Made by a program: the position numbers and the translations under genes. This document shows, one piece after another, positions 26,364-35,075 of a stretch of 64,000 nt of DNA. Within the stretch, counting starts at the first letter, position 1. Every line of letters begins with the position of its first letter. The stretch covers positions 1 through 64,000 of the forward strand of contig NZ_JAXAVX010000013.1 of NCBI RefSeq assembly GCF_033949425.1, in the 5' to 3' direction. Origin of the DNA: Patulibacter brassicae (GTDB lineage: Bacteria; Actinomycetota; Thermoleophilia; Solirubrobacterales; Solirubrobacteraceae). Under the pieces are notes generated by a model. The model searched no databases. It worked only from the letters and a program-made list of their open reading frames with translations, and was not told where the DNA came from.

Positions 26364-26406
26364 TTCGGTTTCCGTTACGGGGCGCCGATAATGGACATAT
26401 CGTCCA
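26364..26406 (+). promoter_or_regulatory. Promoter with perfect TGGAC-N5-GTCCA operator (thiolase gene)
   Basis: -35-like TTCGGT (26364-26369), a 17-base spacer and -10 GATAAT (26387-26392) are followed by TGGAC-ATATC-GTCCA (26392-26406), which covers the expected transcription start. The remaining bases up to 26566 form a 5' leader with no gene seen. Confidence 0.65.
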
Positions 26407-26566
26407 ACGGCGCGGCTGGGCATCGTGTAGCTGGCCCCGCCGTGACGGCGGCCCGCACGTCCTGGCTGGTTGGCCAGCCTGGACGGACGCCGCGTCTGGT
26501 CAAGGTGTACGGTTCCTGTCATCCGATCGTGCCGGCGGGTGCCGGCTGGACCACAGGAGCGCAGCA

Positions 26567-27784
26567 ATGGCCACCGACGCACTCGTCTACGACGCGATCC
26601 GCACGCCACGCGGCAAGGGCAAGGCCAACGGGTCCCTCCACGCGACGAAGCCGGTCGACCTCGTCGTCGGCCTCGTCCACGAGACCCTGGCCCGCAACGC
26701 GAGCCTCGATCCCAGCGGCATCGACGACATCGTGCTTGGCTGCGTCTCCCCGATCGGCGATCAGGGCGCCGACATCGCGAAGACCGCCGCGATCAAGGCC
26801 GGCCTGCCGAACACGGTGGCGGGCGTGCAGCTGAACCGCTTCTGCGCGTCGGGCCTGGAGGCCGTGAACACCGCGGCGCAGAAGGTCGCCTCGGGCCTCG
26901 GCGACGACCTGATCCTCTGCGGCGGCGTGGAGTCGATGTCGCGGGTGCCGATGGGCTCCGACGGCGGCGCGCTCTTCCACGACGTCGAGTTCGGCTACGA
27001 CAACTACTTCGTGCCACAGGGCATCGGCGCCGACCTCATCGCGACCGTCGAGGGCTGGAGCCGCGACGACGTCGACGCGTTCGCCGTCCGCTCGCAGGAG
27101 CGCGCCGCGGCCGCCGAGGACGCCGGCTACTTCAAGGACTCCGTCATCCCGGTGAAGGACCTCAACGACCAGGTCGTCCTGGACCACGATGAGTTCATCC
27201 GCCGCGGCACGACCGCCGAGACGCTGGGCAAGCTCAAGCCGTCGTTCGCCGCGATGGGCGAGATGGGCGGCTTCGACGCCGTCGCGCTGCAGAAGTACCA
27301 CTGGGTCGAGGAGATCGACCACGTCCACCACGCCGGCAACAGCTCCGGCATCGTCGACGGCGCCTCGCTGCTCGTCGTCGGCAACGAGGAGGCCGGCAAG
27401 CGCCACGGCCTGACCCCACGCGCCCGCGTGCTGGCGACCGCCGTCTCGGGCGACGACCCGACGATCATGCTCACCGCGCCGGGCCCGGCGTCGAAGAAGG
27501 CCCTGGCCAAGGCGGGGCTCAAGGCCTCCGACCTCGACCTCGTCGAGATCAACGAGGCGTTCGCGTCGGTCGCGATGCGGCTCATCCGCGACCTCGACAT
27601 CGACCCGGAGATCACGAACGTCAACGGCGGCGCGATCGCCATGGGCCATCCGCTCGGCGCGACCGGCGGCATGATCCTCGGCACGCTCATCGACGAGCTG
27701 CACCGCCGCGGCAAGCGCTACGGCCTGGCGACGCTCTGCGTCGGCGGCGGCATGGGCATCGCGACCGTCGTCGAGGCGATCTGA
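26567..27784 (+). CDS. fadA: Acetyl-CoA C-acyltransferase (thiolase, FadA)
   Basis: The 405-residue thiolase cleaves 3-ketoacyl-CoA in the last step of beta-oxidation. The nucleophile is Cys93 in LNRFCASGLEAV. The C-terminal active-site elements are NGGAIAMGHPLGATGG and CVGGGMG. GGAG lies upstream of the ATG. It is followed after 41 bases by the multifunctional FadB gene; together they form the trifunctional beta-oxidation complex. Probably controlled through the operator at 26392. Confidence 0.95.
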   Translation: MATDALVYDAIRTPRGKGKANGSLHATKPVDLVVGLVHETLARNASLDPSGIDDIVLGCVSPIGDQGADIAKTAAIKAGLPNTVAGVQLNRFCASGLEAVNTAAQKVASGLGDDLILCGGVESMSRVPMGSDGGALFHDVEFGYDNYFVPQGIGADLIATVEGWSRDDVDAFAVRSQERAAAAEDAGYFKDSVIPVKDLNDQVVLDHDEFIRRGTTAETLGKLKPSFAAMGEMGGFDAVALQKYHWVEEIDHVHHAGNSSGIVDGASLLVVGNEEAGKRHGLTPRARVLATAVSGDDPTIMLTAPGPASKKALAKAGLKASDLDLVEINEAFASVAMRLIRDLDIDPEITNVNGGAIAMGHPLGATGGMILGTLIDELHRRGKRYGLATLCVGGGMGIATVVEAI

Positions 27785-27825
27785 GCGGCTCCCGCCCTCG
27801 GAACGAGCACGGAACGGAAGACCCG

Positions 27826-30066
27826 ATGAGCTTCACGAGCACCATCCGCTGGGAGTCGCTGGAGGGTGGCGTCGTCCACCTGATCCTCGACGACCCCAAC
27901 CAGTCGGCGAACACGATGAACGCCGACTTCATGGCCTCGCTGCGCGAGACCGTCGACCGCCTGGAGGCCAGGAAGGACCAGATCACGGGCGTCGTCGTCT
28001 CCTCGGCGAAGAAGACGTTCTTCGCCGGCGGCGACCTCAACGACCTGCGGGCCGCCGGCCCCGAGGCGATCGTCGAGATGGCCGCCCGGATCGACGGCAT
28101 GAAGGGCGACCTGCGGCGCCTCGAGACGCTCGGCAAGCCGGTCGTCTCGATCATCGACGGCGCCGCGCTCGGCGGTGGCCTGGAGATCGCGCTGGCGACG
28201 CACCGCCGGATCGTCGTCGACAGCCCGAAGATCCAGATCGGCCTGCCCGAGGTCTCCCTCGGCCTGCTGCCCGGCGCCGGCGGCATCGTCCGGACGGTCC
28301 GCCTGCTCGGCCTGACGAACGCGCTGATGCAGGTCCTGCTCCAGGGCCAGCGCCACCGTCCGGGCAAGGCGAAGGAGATCGGCCTCGTCGACGAGCTCGT
28401 CGCGAGCCCCGACGACCTCCTCCCCGCCGCCCTGAAGTGGATCGGCGAGCACGCGGAGGCGGCCCAGCCGTGGGACGTCAAGGGCTACAAGATCCCCGGT
28501 GGGGCGCCGTCCTCGCCGAAGATCGCCGCCAACCTGCCGGCGCTGCCCGCGACGCTGCGCAAGCAGCTCAAGGGCGCGAACATGCCGGCGCCGCGCAACA
28601 TCATGGCCGCCGCGATCGAGGGCGCCCAGGTCGACGTCGACAACGCGCTGAAGATCGAATCGCGGTACTTCATCGACCTCGCCGGCGGGCAGGTCGCGAA
28701 GAACATGATCCAGGCGTTCTTCTTCGACATGCAGGCCGCCGGCGCGCGCGACAAGAGCCGCGAGCCGTGGAAGGCGACGAAGGTCGTCGTGCTCGGCGCG
28801 GGCATGATGGGCGCCGCGATCGCGTACGTGTGCGCGAAGGCCGGCATCGAGGTCGTCCTGAAGGACGTCTCCCTCGAGGCCGCGCAGAAGGGCAAGGCCT
28901 ACAGCGAGAAGCTCGTCGCGAAGGGCGTCGAGCGCGGCAAGGTGACGCAGGAGAAGGGCGACGCCCTGTTGGCGCGGATCCTGCCGACGGAGAAGCCGGA
29001 GGACGCCGCCGGCGCCGACGCGGTGATCGAGGCCGTGTTCGAGGATCCGGCGCTGAAGGCGAAGGTCTTCGCCGAGATCGAGCCGCACCTCGCGCCCGAC
29101 GCGCTGCTGGGCTCGAACACCTCGACGCTGCCGATCACCGGTCTCGCCGAGGGCGTCAGCCGCCCGACCGACTTCATCGGCCTGCACTTCTTCAGCCCCG
29201 TCGACAAGATGCCGCTGCTGGAGATCATCAAGGGCGAGCAGACGAGCGACGAGACGCTCGCGCGGGCGCTGGACCTCGCGCGCCAGATCGCCAAGACGCC
29301 GATCGTCGTCAACGACAGCCGCGGGTTCTTCACGAGCCGCGTCATCGGCACGTTCCTCTACGAGGGCATGAACGAGCTCGCCGAGGGCGTGCCCGCGGCC
29401 TCCGTCGAGCAGGCCGCCCGCCAGGCCGGCTACCCGGCGCCGATCCTGCAGCTCATGGACGAGCTGACGCTGACGCTCTTCCGCAAGGTCCGCGACGAGA
29501 CGGTCGCCGCGATCGAGGCCGAGGGCGGCACGTTCGACAACGAGCCGGCCTTCGCGGTGCTCGACAAGATGGTCGACGAGCTCGGCCGGCCCGGACGCGC
29601 GGGCGGCGCGGGCTTCTACGACTACGACGAGGCCGGCAAGCGCGGCAAGCTCTGGCCGGGCCTCGCTGACGCGTTCGGCGCCGTCCACAGCGACAGCAAC
29701 CCGGCGGCGCAGATCCCGCTGAAGGACCTCACGGAGCGGATGCTCTTCCGCGAGGCGCTCGAGACGGTGAAGTGCGTCGACGAGGGGGTGCTGGAGAGCG
29801 TCGCCGACGCGAACGTCGGCTCGATCCTCGGCATCGGCTTCCCGGCCTGGACCGGCGGGGTGCTGCAGTACATCAACGGCTACCCGCACCCGGCGTCGAC
29901 GACGGAGGCCGCGGGCACCGAGGTCGGCCCGAAGGCGTTCGTCGCCCGCGCCCGCGAGCTCGCCGAGCAGTACGGCGAGCGGTTCGAGCCGCCGGCGTCG
30001 CTCGTCGCCGCCGCCGAGGCGAACGAGCCCTACGCCGATCCGCTGAAGGCCGCCGCCACGGCCTGA
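27826..30066 (+). CDS. fadB: 3-hydroxyacyl-CoA dehydrogenase / enoyl-CoA hydratase (FadB)
   Basis: The 746-residue bifunctional enzyme has an N-terminal crotonase domain (about 1-190) with both hydratase glutamates present (AALGGGLEIAL and IGLPEVSLGLLPGAGG). A linker is followed by the NAD-binding domain (VVVLGAGMMGAAIAYVCAKAG near residue 322) and C-terminal 3HCDH domains (SRGFFTSRVIGTF). It hydrates enoyl-CoA and oxidises the 3-hydroxyacyl-CoA, feeding the thiolase encoded just upstream. Confidence 0.95.
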   Translation: MSFTSTIRWESLEGGVVHLILDDPNQSANTMNADFMASLRETVDRLEARKDQITGVVVSSAKKTFFAGGDLNDLRAAGPEAIVEMAARIDGMKGDLRRLETLGKPVVSIIDGAALGGGLEIALATHRRIVVDSPKIQIGLPEVSLGLLPGAGGIVRTVRLLGLTNALMQVLLQGQRHRPGKAKEIGLVDELVASPDDLLPAALKWIGEHAEAAQPWDVKGYKIPGGAPSSPKIAANLPALPATLRKQLKGANMPAPRNIMAAAIEGAQVDVDNALKIESRYFIDLAGGQVAKNMIQAFFFDMQAAGARDKSREPWKATKVVVLGAGMMGAAIAYVCAKAGIEVVLKDVSLEAAQKGKAYSEKLVAKGVERGKVTQEKGDALLARILPTEKPEDAAGADAVIEAVFEDPALKAKVFAEIEPHLAPDALLGSNTSTLPITGLAEGVSRPTDFIGLHFFSPVDKMPLLEIIKGEQTSDETLARALDLARQIAKTPIVVNDSRGFFTSRVIGTFLYEGMNELAEGVPAASVEQAARQAGYPAPILQLMDELTLTLFRKVRDETVAAIEAEGGTFDNEPAFAVLDKMVDELGRPGRAGGAGFYDYDEAGKRGKLWPGLADAFGAVHSDSNPAAQIPLKDLTERMLFREALETVKCVDEGVLESVADANVGSILGIGFPAWTGGVLQYINGYPHPASTTEAAGTEVGPKAFVARARELAEQYGERFEPPASLVAAAEANEPYADPLKAAATA

Positions 30067-30084
30067 CGCGGCGAGCGCCGGCCC

Positions 30085-30137
30085 TCGGGGCTCGGCCAGG
30101 AGCTTCCACCAGGTGGGAGCATCTGACCGAGCCCCGA
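30085..30137 (+). terminator. Long hairpin after fadB
   Basis: Perfect 11-base arms (30085-30095 and 30127-30137) enclose a second, nearly paired stem (about 30102-30120). It lies between fadB and the carboxylase gene, 31 bases before the latter's start. It may terminate the fadAB transcript or act as a leader structure for the next gene. Confidence 0.55.
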
Positions 30138-30168
30138 CGGCGACGGTCGCCGGCGGAGCCCCGAGACG

Positions 30169-31788
30169 ATGACCGGTCCCGCCGATCGCCCCGACCACCT
30201 CGCGGAGCTCGCGCGGCGCCGGGCCGCGCTCGACGACGCCGGACGACCGGACGCGGTCGCCAAGCAGCACGCCCGCGGGCGCCTGACGGCGCGCGAGCGG
30301 ATCGCCCGCCTGGCGGACCCGGCTGGGCCGTCGGCGTCGGGCGTCGCCCCGGCAGGCGCGACGCCCGGTCCCGCGTTCGCGGAGCTCGGCGCGTTCGCCA
30401 CCCCGGGGGAGGCGCAGCCCGGCGGCGGGACCCTCGACGGTCCCGGCGACGGCGTCGTCACCGGCGCGGCGTGGGTCGACGGGCGCGCGGTGATGGTCGC
30501 CTCGTTCGACTTCACCGTCCTGGGCGGCAGCAACGGCACCGTCGGGATGGCGAAGATCGGCCGGCTGATCGATCGCGCCCAGCGGGACCTCCTGCCGCTC
30601 GTCCTGCTCTGCGACGGCGGCGGGCACCGGATGCAGGAGGGCCTCGACGCGCGCCACGCCGCGCTCGGCTCGCCGATCCTCCAGCGGCTCGTCGACCTGT
30701 CGGGCCTCGTGCCGATCGTCGTGGCGATGATGGGCCCCGGCTTCGGCGTCTCGACGACCTTCGCCGCGCTGGCCGACCTCGTCGTGGTCGTCCGCGGTCA
30801 GGGACTGATCGGGATGGCCAGCGCGCCGTTCGTGGCAGCCGCGACCGGCGAGCGGCTGACGAACGAGGAGCTGGCCGGCGCCGACGCACAGGCCGCCAAC
30901 GGGATCGTCGACCTCGTCGCCGGCGACGAGGGGGAGGCGCTGGACGCGATCCGCGCGTTCCTCGGGTACCTGCCGTCGCACGCCGACGGCGACCTGCCGT
31001 TCACGGCCGGCCCGGTCGCTCCGGATCCCGACGCCGCGGCCGCGCTCGACGGGGTCGTGCCGGCGGATCCGCGCCGCGCCTACGACGTGCGCGACGTCGT
31101 CGCCGGGATCGCCGACGCGGACACCGTGCTCGAGCTGCGCGAGGTGGCGGCACCGAACCTCGTCACCGCGCTCGTGCGCCTGGAGGGCCGGCCGGTCGGC
31201 GTGGTGGCCAACCAGCCGCGCCACCTCGGCGGCGCGCTCGACAGCGGCGCGTGCGAGAAGGCGGCGCACCTCGTCGCGCTCTGCGACGCGTTCGGCCTGC
31301 CCGTCGTCGTGCTCATCGACCTGCCGGGATTCCTCGTCGGCCGCGAGGCGGAGCGCAGCCAGCTCGCGCGCCGCAGCGGCCGGCTCATGCTCGAGCTCGG
31401 CCAGGCGACGGTGCCGCTGCTGACCGTCGCGCTGCGCAAGGGCTACGGCGCGGCCTACATCGCGATGGGCGGCGGGCGCAGCAACGACGCCGACCTCGCG
31501 CTCGCGTGGCCGACCGCCGAGCTCTGTGCGATGCCGATCGAGAACGCCGTCGACATCGCCTATCGCCGCGAGGTCGAGGCGGCGCAGGACCCGGCCGCGC
31601 ACCGTGCCGCGCTCGTCGAGCGGTTCCGGCAGAACGTCGACCCGTACCGCGCCGCGAGCGGCTTCGGGATCGACGACGTCGTCGCGCCGTCGGCGACCCG
31701 CCCGCTGCTCGTCGACGCCCTGCGCCGCGCCCAGCGCCGCCGCCCGCCGCGCGTGCCGGGCAAGCGCCGGACGATCTCCCCGATCTGA
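30169..31788 (+). CDS. Acyl-CoA carboxylase, carboxyltransferase (beta) subunit
   Basis: The 539-residue protein has the two crotonase-like halves of the carboxyltransferase. The first contains LLCDGGGHRMQEG and MMGPGFGVSTTFAALADLV. The second contains VALCDAFGLPVVVLIDLPGF and KGYGAAYIAMGGG. It transfers carboxyl from carboxybiotin to an acyl-CoA (acetyl-, propionyl- or a longer acyl-CoA; specificity not readable). No biotin-carrier or biotin carboxylase gene is in the window. The next small gene starts within its stop codon. Confidence 0.9.
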   Translation: MTGPADRPDHLAELARRRAALDDAGRPDAVAKQHARGRLTARERIARLADPAGPSASGVAPAGATPGPAFAELGAFATPGEAQPGGGTLDGPGDGVVTGAAWVDGRAVMVASFDFTVLGGSNGTVGMAKIGRLIDRAQRDLLPLVLLCDGGGHRMQEGLDARHAALGSPILQRLVDLSGLVPIVVAMMGPGFGVSTTFAALADLVVVVRGQGLIGMASAPFVAAATGERLTNEELAGADAQAANGIVDLVAGDEGEALDAIRAFLGYLPSHADGDLPFTAGPVAPDPDAAAALDGVVPADPRRAYDVRDVVAGIADADTVLELREVAAPNLVTALVRLEGRPVGVVANQPRHLGGALDSGACEKAAHLVALCDAFGLPVVVLIDLPGFLVGREAERSQLARRSGRLMLELGQATVPLLTVALRKGYGAAYIAMGGGRSNDADLALAWPTAELCAMPIENAVDIAYRREVEAAQDPAAHRAALVERFRQNVDPYRAASGFGIDDVVAPSATRPLLVDALRRAQRRRPPRVPGKRRTISPI

Positions 31789-32021
31789 TGATCGACGTGC
31801 GACCCACCGACGCGGTCGAGGTCGGCGGACGCCGGATCCGGCTGCCGCGGACTGCGTCGACCGTCGGTTCCGGCGCCGCCGGGGCGCTCGAGGAGGGGAC
31901 GCGGGTGACCGTCACGCCGCGCGACGGCGCGCCGGTCGACGAGGCGACGGCGCTCGCGGTGGCCGTCGTGGCCGCGGAGGCCGCAGGCGCCACGGTCCGC
32001 GTCGCGGCGCCGCGGGCGTAG
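31788..32021 (+). CDS. Small protein coupled to the carboxylase (possible epsilon-like subunit)
   Basis: A 77-residue protein whose ATG shares a base with the carboxylase stop (TGATG). The N-terminal half is beta-like (VEVGGRRIRLPRTAS, EGTRVTVTPRDG). The C-terminal half is helical and Ala-rich (DEATALAVAVVAAEAAGATV). Small epsilon subunits often follow carboxylase beta genes in actinobacteria and have a similar EL-A-L-AVLAA helix. I infer but cannot prove such a role. The stop codon is part of the -10 of the next gene. Confidence 0.5.
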   Translation: MIDVRPTDAVEVGGRRIRLPRTASTVGSGAAGALEEGTRVTVTPRDGAPVDEATALAVAVVAAEAAGATVRVAAPRA

Positions 32022-32034
32022 AGTGCCGGCCATG
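32019..32034 (+). promoter_or_regulatory. -10 box of a leaderless promoter for the hydrolase gene
   Basis: TAGAGT (32019-32024) ends 7 bases before the ATG at 32032, the same spacing as at other leaderless-looking starts in this window. Confidence 0.4.
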
Positions 32035-32883
32035 ACGACACGGCGTCTGCACGAGGTGTCCGTCTCCGGTGTGCGCTCGCCGGTGCTCGAGCAGGGGCCG
32101 GAGGACGCCGATGAGGCGATCGTCCTGCTGCACGGCAACCCCGGGGCGCTGGCGGACTGGGACGACCTGCTCGGTCGGCTGCCGGAGGGCGCGCGGGTCG
32201 TCGCGCCGGAGATGCCGGGCTTCGGCGACGCCGATGCGCCGCGCGACTTCGCCTACACCGTCGCGGGCTACGCGGACCACCTCGGCGGGATCCTCGACGC
32301 CGTCGGGGTGCGGCGCGCGCACCTCGTGCTGCACGACTTCGGAGGCCCGTGGGGCCTGCACTGGGCGGCGTACCACCCGGAGCGCGTCGCGAGCCTCGTG
32401 CTGATGAACACCGGGGTGCTCGTCGACTACCGCTGGCACCACTTCGCGAAGGTCTGGCGGACGCCGGTCCTCGGGGAGCTGGCGATGGCGCTGAGCAACC
32501 GGCCGCTGCTGACGCGGGTCCTGGGGCACGAGAACCCGCGCCTGAGCGCCGAGCACCTCGACCGGATCTACGACCAGCTCGTCGGACCGGGGACGAAGCG
32601 CGCCGTCCTGCGCCTCTACCGCGCCACCGGGCCCCACTGGCTCGCGGCCGAGCGCGACCTCCTGCGGGCGCTCGACGTGCCGGTCCTCGTCGCCTGGGGC
32701 GACGCGGACCGCTACCTCCCCGACGTCCAGATCGAGCGCCAGCGGCAGACCTTCCCGCAGGCGCGCATCGTGCGCTTCCCCGGCCTCGGGCACTGGTGCT
32801 TCCTCGAGGACCCCGAGCAGGTCGCCGGGGCGCTGGTGCCGTTCCTGGACGAGCAGCTCGCCGGCGCCGCCGACCCGGCCTGA
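32032..32883 (+). CDS. Alpha/beta hydrolase (epoxide hydrolase / haloalkane dehalogenase-like)
   Basis: The 283-residue hydrolase has the oxyanion motif LLHGNPGALADWDDLL and a nucleophile elbow LVLHDFGGPWG with Asp as nucleophile. The second acidic residue lies in VAWGDADRYLP, and the base is in GLGHWCFLEDPE. The Asp nucleophile points to epoxide hydrolases or dehalogenases rather than esterases. ATG at 32032 is preferred to GTG at 32023 because of the -10 box placement. A convergent amidase gene lies 99 bases away. Confidence 0.82.
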   Translation: MTTRRLHEVSVSGVRSPVLEQGPEDADEAIVLLHGNPGALADWDDLLGRLPEGARVVAPEMPGFGDADAPRDFAYTVAGYADHLGGILDAVGVRRAHLVLHDFGGPWGLHWAAYHPERVASLVLMNTGVLVDYRWHHFAKVWRTPVLGELAMALSNRPLLTRVLGHENPRLSAEHLDRIYDQLVGPGTKRAVLRLYRATGPHWLAAERDLLRALDVPVLVAWGDADRYLPDVQIERQRQTFPQARIVRFPGLGHWCFLEDPEQVAGALVPFLDEQLAGAADPA

Positions 32884-32938
32884 CCGGCCGAGGCGACGGG
32901 CGGCCGCGCCACGACGGACGGATCCGCCGGGGGCGCCT

Positions 32939-32971
32939 GACCCGGCCACGCCACGACGGCGCGACCGGGTC
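32939..32971. terminator. Weak hairpin between convergent genes
   Basis: GACCCGG (32939-32945) and CCGGGTC (32965-32971) can pair around a partly paired loop between the hydrolase (+) and amidase (-) genes. Confidence 0.3.
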
Positions 32972-32982
32972 GGGTGCGCGGC

Positions 32983-35046
32983 TCAGCGCTTGGAGAGCGC
33001 GTCGAGCTCGGTGACGACGGGGTCGTTCGTCATCGTCGGGTCGACCTCCGTCTCGGGCGCCTGCCGGCGGAGCAGGTCGCGCAGGCCGGTCGTCGTCGGG
33101 GTCGGCGGGTCCGCGGGCAGCCGGGTGTGGTGCTCGGGGTGGTGCGCCTGGTAATCGATCATCGCCTGCACCAGCCGCGGCTCGCTGAAGCGCGGGCCCC
33201 AGAACTGGGCGCTGATCGGCAGGCCGACGTTCGACGTCTGCCCGACCGGGAACGACACCATCGGCCACGACAGGTCGTTCGCGATCTGGTTGTAGCGCCG
33301 CAGCGGCAGGCCGCCGCTGGCGTTGCTCGGCGAGCGCTTGCCGACCTCCTGGCCGATCGACAGCACGAGGAGGAAGTCGACGCCCTCGTCGTCCAGCGAC
33401 TTCTGGTACCCGTCGACGAGGGCGTGGCGCCGGCGCTCGCCCTCGTAGCGGGCCTTCGCCGTCACGCCCGCGTTCAGCGCGATCGAGGCGTCGAGCGTCC
33501 GCGTGCCGCTCGAGGCGCCACCCGGCACCCGGCCGTACTGCGTGGTGAGCGTCGCCTGGACGTCCGCCGGCTGGGTGGCGGCGAACTCCTTCACCGCCTC
33601 GACGTAGCGGATCTCCGTCCGGTTGGACAGGACGACCGCGTTGCGCGGGGTCACCGGGGTGCCGTCGATGGTCTCGAGCACCGCGGGGTTGTTGTAGTAC
33701 GGGTTCTCGCCGTCGAGGTAGTCCGGCGCAGTCCCGTAGTTCGTGATGTCGAGGCCGCGAATCTCCTTCACCGTCGCGCCGAGCGCCTCCAGCTCGCCGC
33801 GCAGCCGGTCGAACGCCGCCTTGTGGTCGGGGTCGTAGAGCGACTGCGGCGACTCCTTCACGACGGTCGTCGTGTCGGTCGAGCCGTCCTGCTTGTACGT
33901 CGTCCGGGTGAGCCAGTCGGTCTGCGGGATGCCGATCGTCAGGCCGGTCAGCGGCTTGGACCCCTCGCGCGGGGTCATCGGCAGCTGCGGGAACGGGATC
34001 GGCGCGGCCGTCGTCTGCGGGTCGTTCAGCGGGTCCGGGCCGACGAGCGCGTTCATGATGAGGGCGGCGTCGCGTCCGGACCGGCAGAGCGGCCCGAGCA
34101 CGTCGTAGGTCGCCGACAGCGGCATGACGCCGGCGACCGAGCCGAGACCGAGCGACGGCTTGATCGCCGAGGCGCCGTTGATCGCCGCCGGCCAGATGAT
34201 CGAGCCGCCGGTCTCCTCGCCGATCGCGGCGGCCGCGAGGCGGTTGATCGGCGCGGCTCCGGAGCCCTGGCTCGAGCCGCCCGGGATGTAGTCCTTGTTC
34301 CACCCGTTGCCGGCGAAGTTCCCGGCGATCACGCCCGAGAACGCCGAGCAGATCGTGTGACCGAGGATCACGACGCCCTGATCGCGCAGGCGCTGGACCG
34401 CCGTCGCGTTCTCGACGGCGATGTTGCCGGCGAACGCGGCGCTGCCGTTCTTCGCCGGGTGGCCGGCGACGCCGACGGAGTCCTTCACGCCGATCGGGAT
34501 CCCGCAGAGGTACGGCGCGGGGGCGCCGCCGGCCCGCGCGTCGGCGAGCCAGCGGTCGGCCTCGGCCGCCTGCGCGAGCGCGTCGTCGCGGTGGACGCGC
34601 ACGAACGTGTTCGTGCCGCCATTGTCGCCGTAGACCTCGAACGGCCCGTTGAAGCGATCGATCCGGTCGAGGTAGGCGTTCGTCAGCGCGACGGAGGTGA
34701 TCTCGCCCTCCTGCAGCAGGGCGGCGAGCTCGACGACGTCGTGGTCGACGAGCGGCTTGTTCAGCGCCTTGACCGACGCGGCGCTCGGCAGCGGCGGCGC
34801 GTCGGCGGCGCGCGGCGTGCGGGCTCGGGTCCGGGCCTTCGGGACGAGCTGGGGCGCGGCCGCGCCGGCCGCCGCCGGCAGCGTCACGCCGGCGGCGCTG
34901 CCGATCGCCGTGCCGGCGACGGTGGCGACGCCGGCCCGGCCGAGGAAGCCGCGCCGCGAGTGGCCTGATGCCGGCGCCGCGGCGGCGGCGCGCTCGACGG
35001 TCGTCGTCGCGCCGTCGTCCGCGTCGGAGGAGTGGTGGTCGTGCAT
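32983..35046 (-). CDS. Tat-exported amidase (amidase signature family), copy 1
   Basis: The 687-residue protein has an N-terminal twin-arginine signal (SRRGFLGRAGVATVAGTA, about residues 30-50) with an Ala-rich cleavage region. The amidase-signature Ser-Ser-Lys triad elements are visible: GVKDSVG (Lys, about 185), PGGSSQGSG (about 255) and GEETGGSIIWPA. Amide-bond hydrolysis is expected outside the membrane; the substrate is unknown. It is similar throughout to the amidase at 35737-37707. It is the last gene of a three-gene minus-strand operon. Confidence 0.88.
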   Translation of the reverse strand: MHDHHSSDADDGATTTVERAAAAAPASGHSRRGFLGRAGVATVAGTAIGSAAGVTLPAAAGAAAPQLVPKARTRARTPRAADAPPLPSAASVKALNKPLVDHDVVELAALLQEGEITSVALTNAYLDRIDRFNGPFEVYGDNGGTNTFVRVHRDDALAQAAEADRWLADARAGGAPAPYLCGIPIGVKDSVGVAGHPAKNGSAAFAGNIAVENATAVQRLRDQGVVILGHTICSAFSGVIAGNFAGNGWNKDYIPGGSSQGSGAAPINRLAAAAIGEETGGSIIWPAAINGASAIKPSLGLGSVAGVMPLSATYDVLGPLCRSGRDAALIMNALVGPDPLNDPQTTAAPIPFPQLPMTPREGSKPLTGLTIGIPQTDWLTRTTYKQDGSTDTTTVVKESPQSLYDPDHKAAFDRLRGELEALGATVKEIRGLDITNYGTAPDYLDGENPYYNNPAVLETIDGTPVTPRNAVVLSNRTEIRYVEAVKEFAATQPADVQATLTTQYGRVPGGASSGTRTLDASIALNAGVTAKARYEGERRRHALVDGYQKSLDDEGVDFLLVLSIGQEVGKRSPSNASGGLPLRRYNQIANDLSWPMVSFPVGQTSNVGLPISAQFWGPRFSEPRLVQAMIDYQAHHPEHHTRLPADPPTPTTTGLRDLLRRQAPETEVDPTMTNDPVVTELDALSKR

Positions 35047-35075
35047 GGCAGAGGGCTGGTGGTCGAGGTGGCGGG

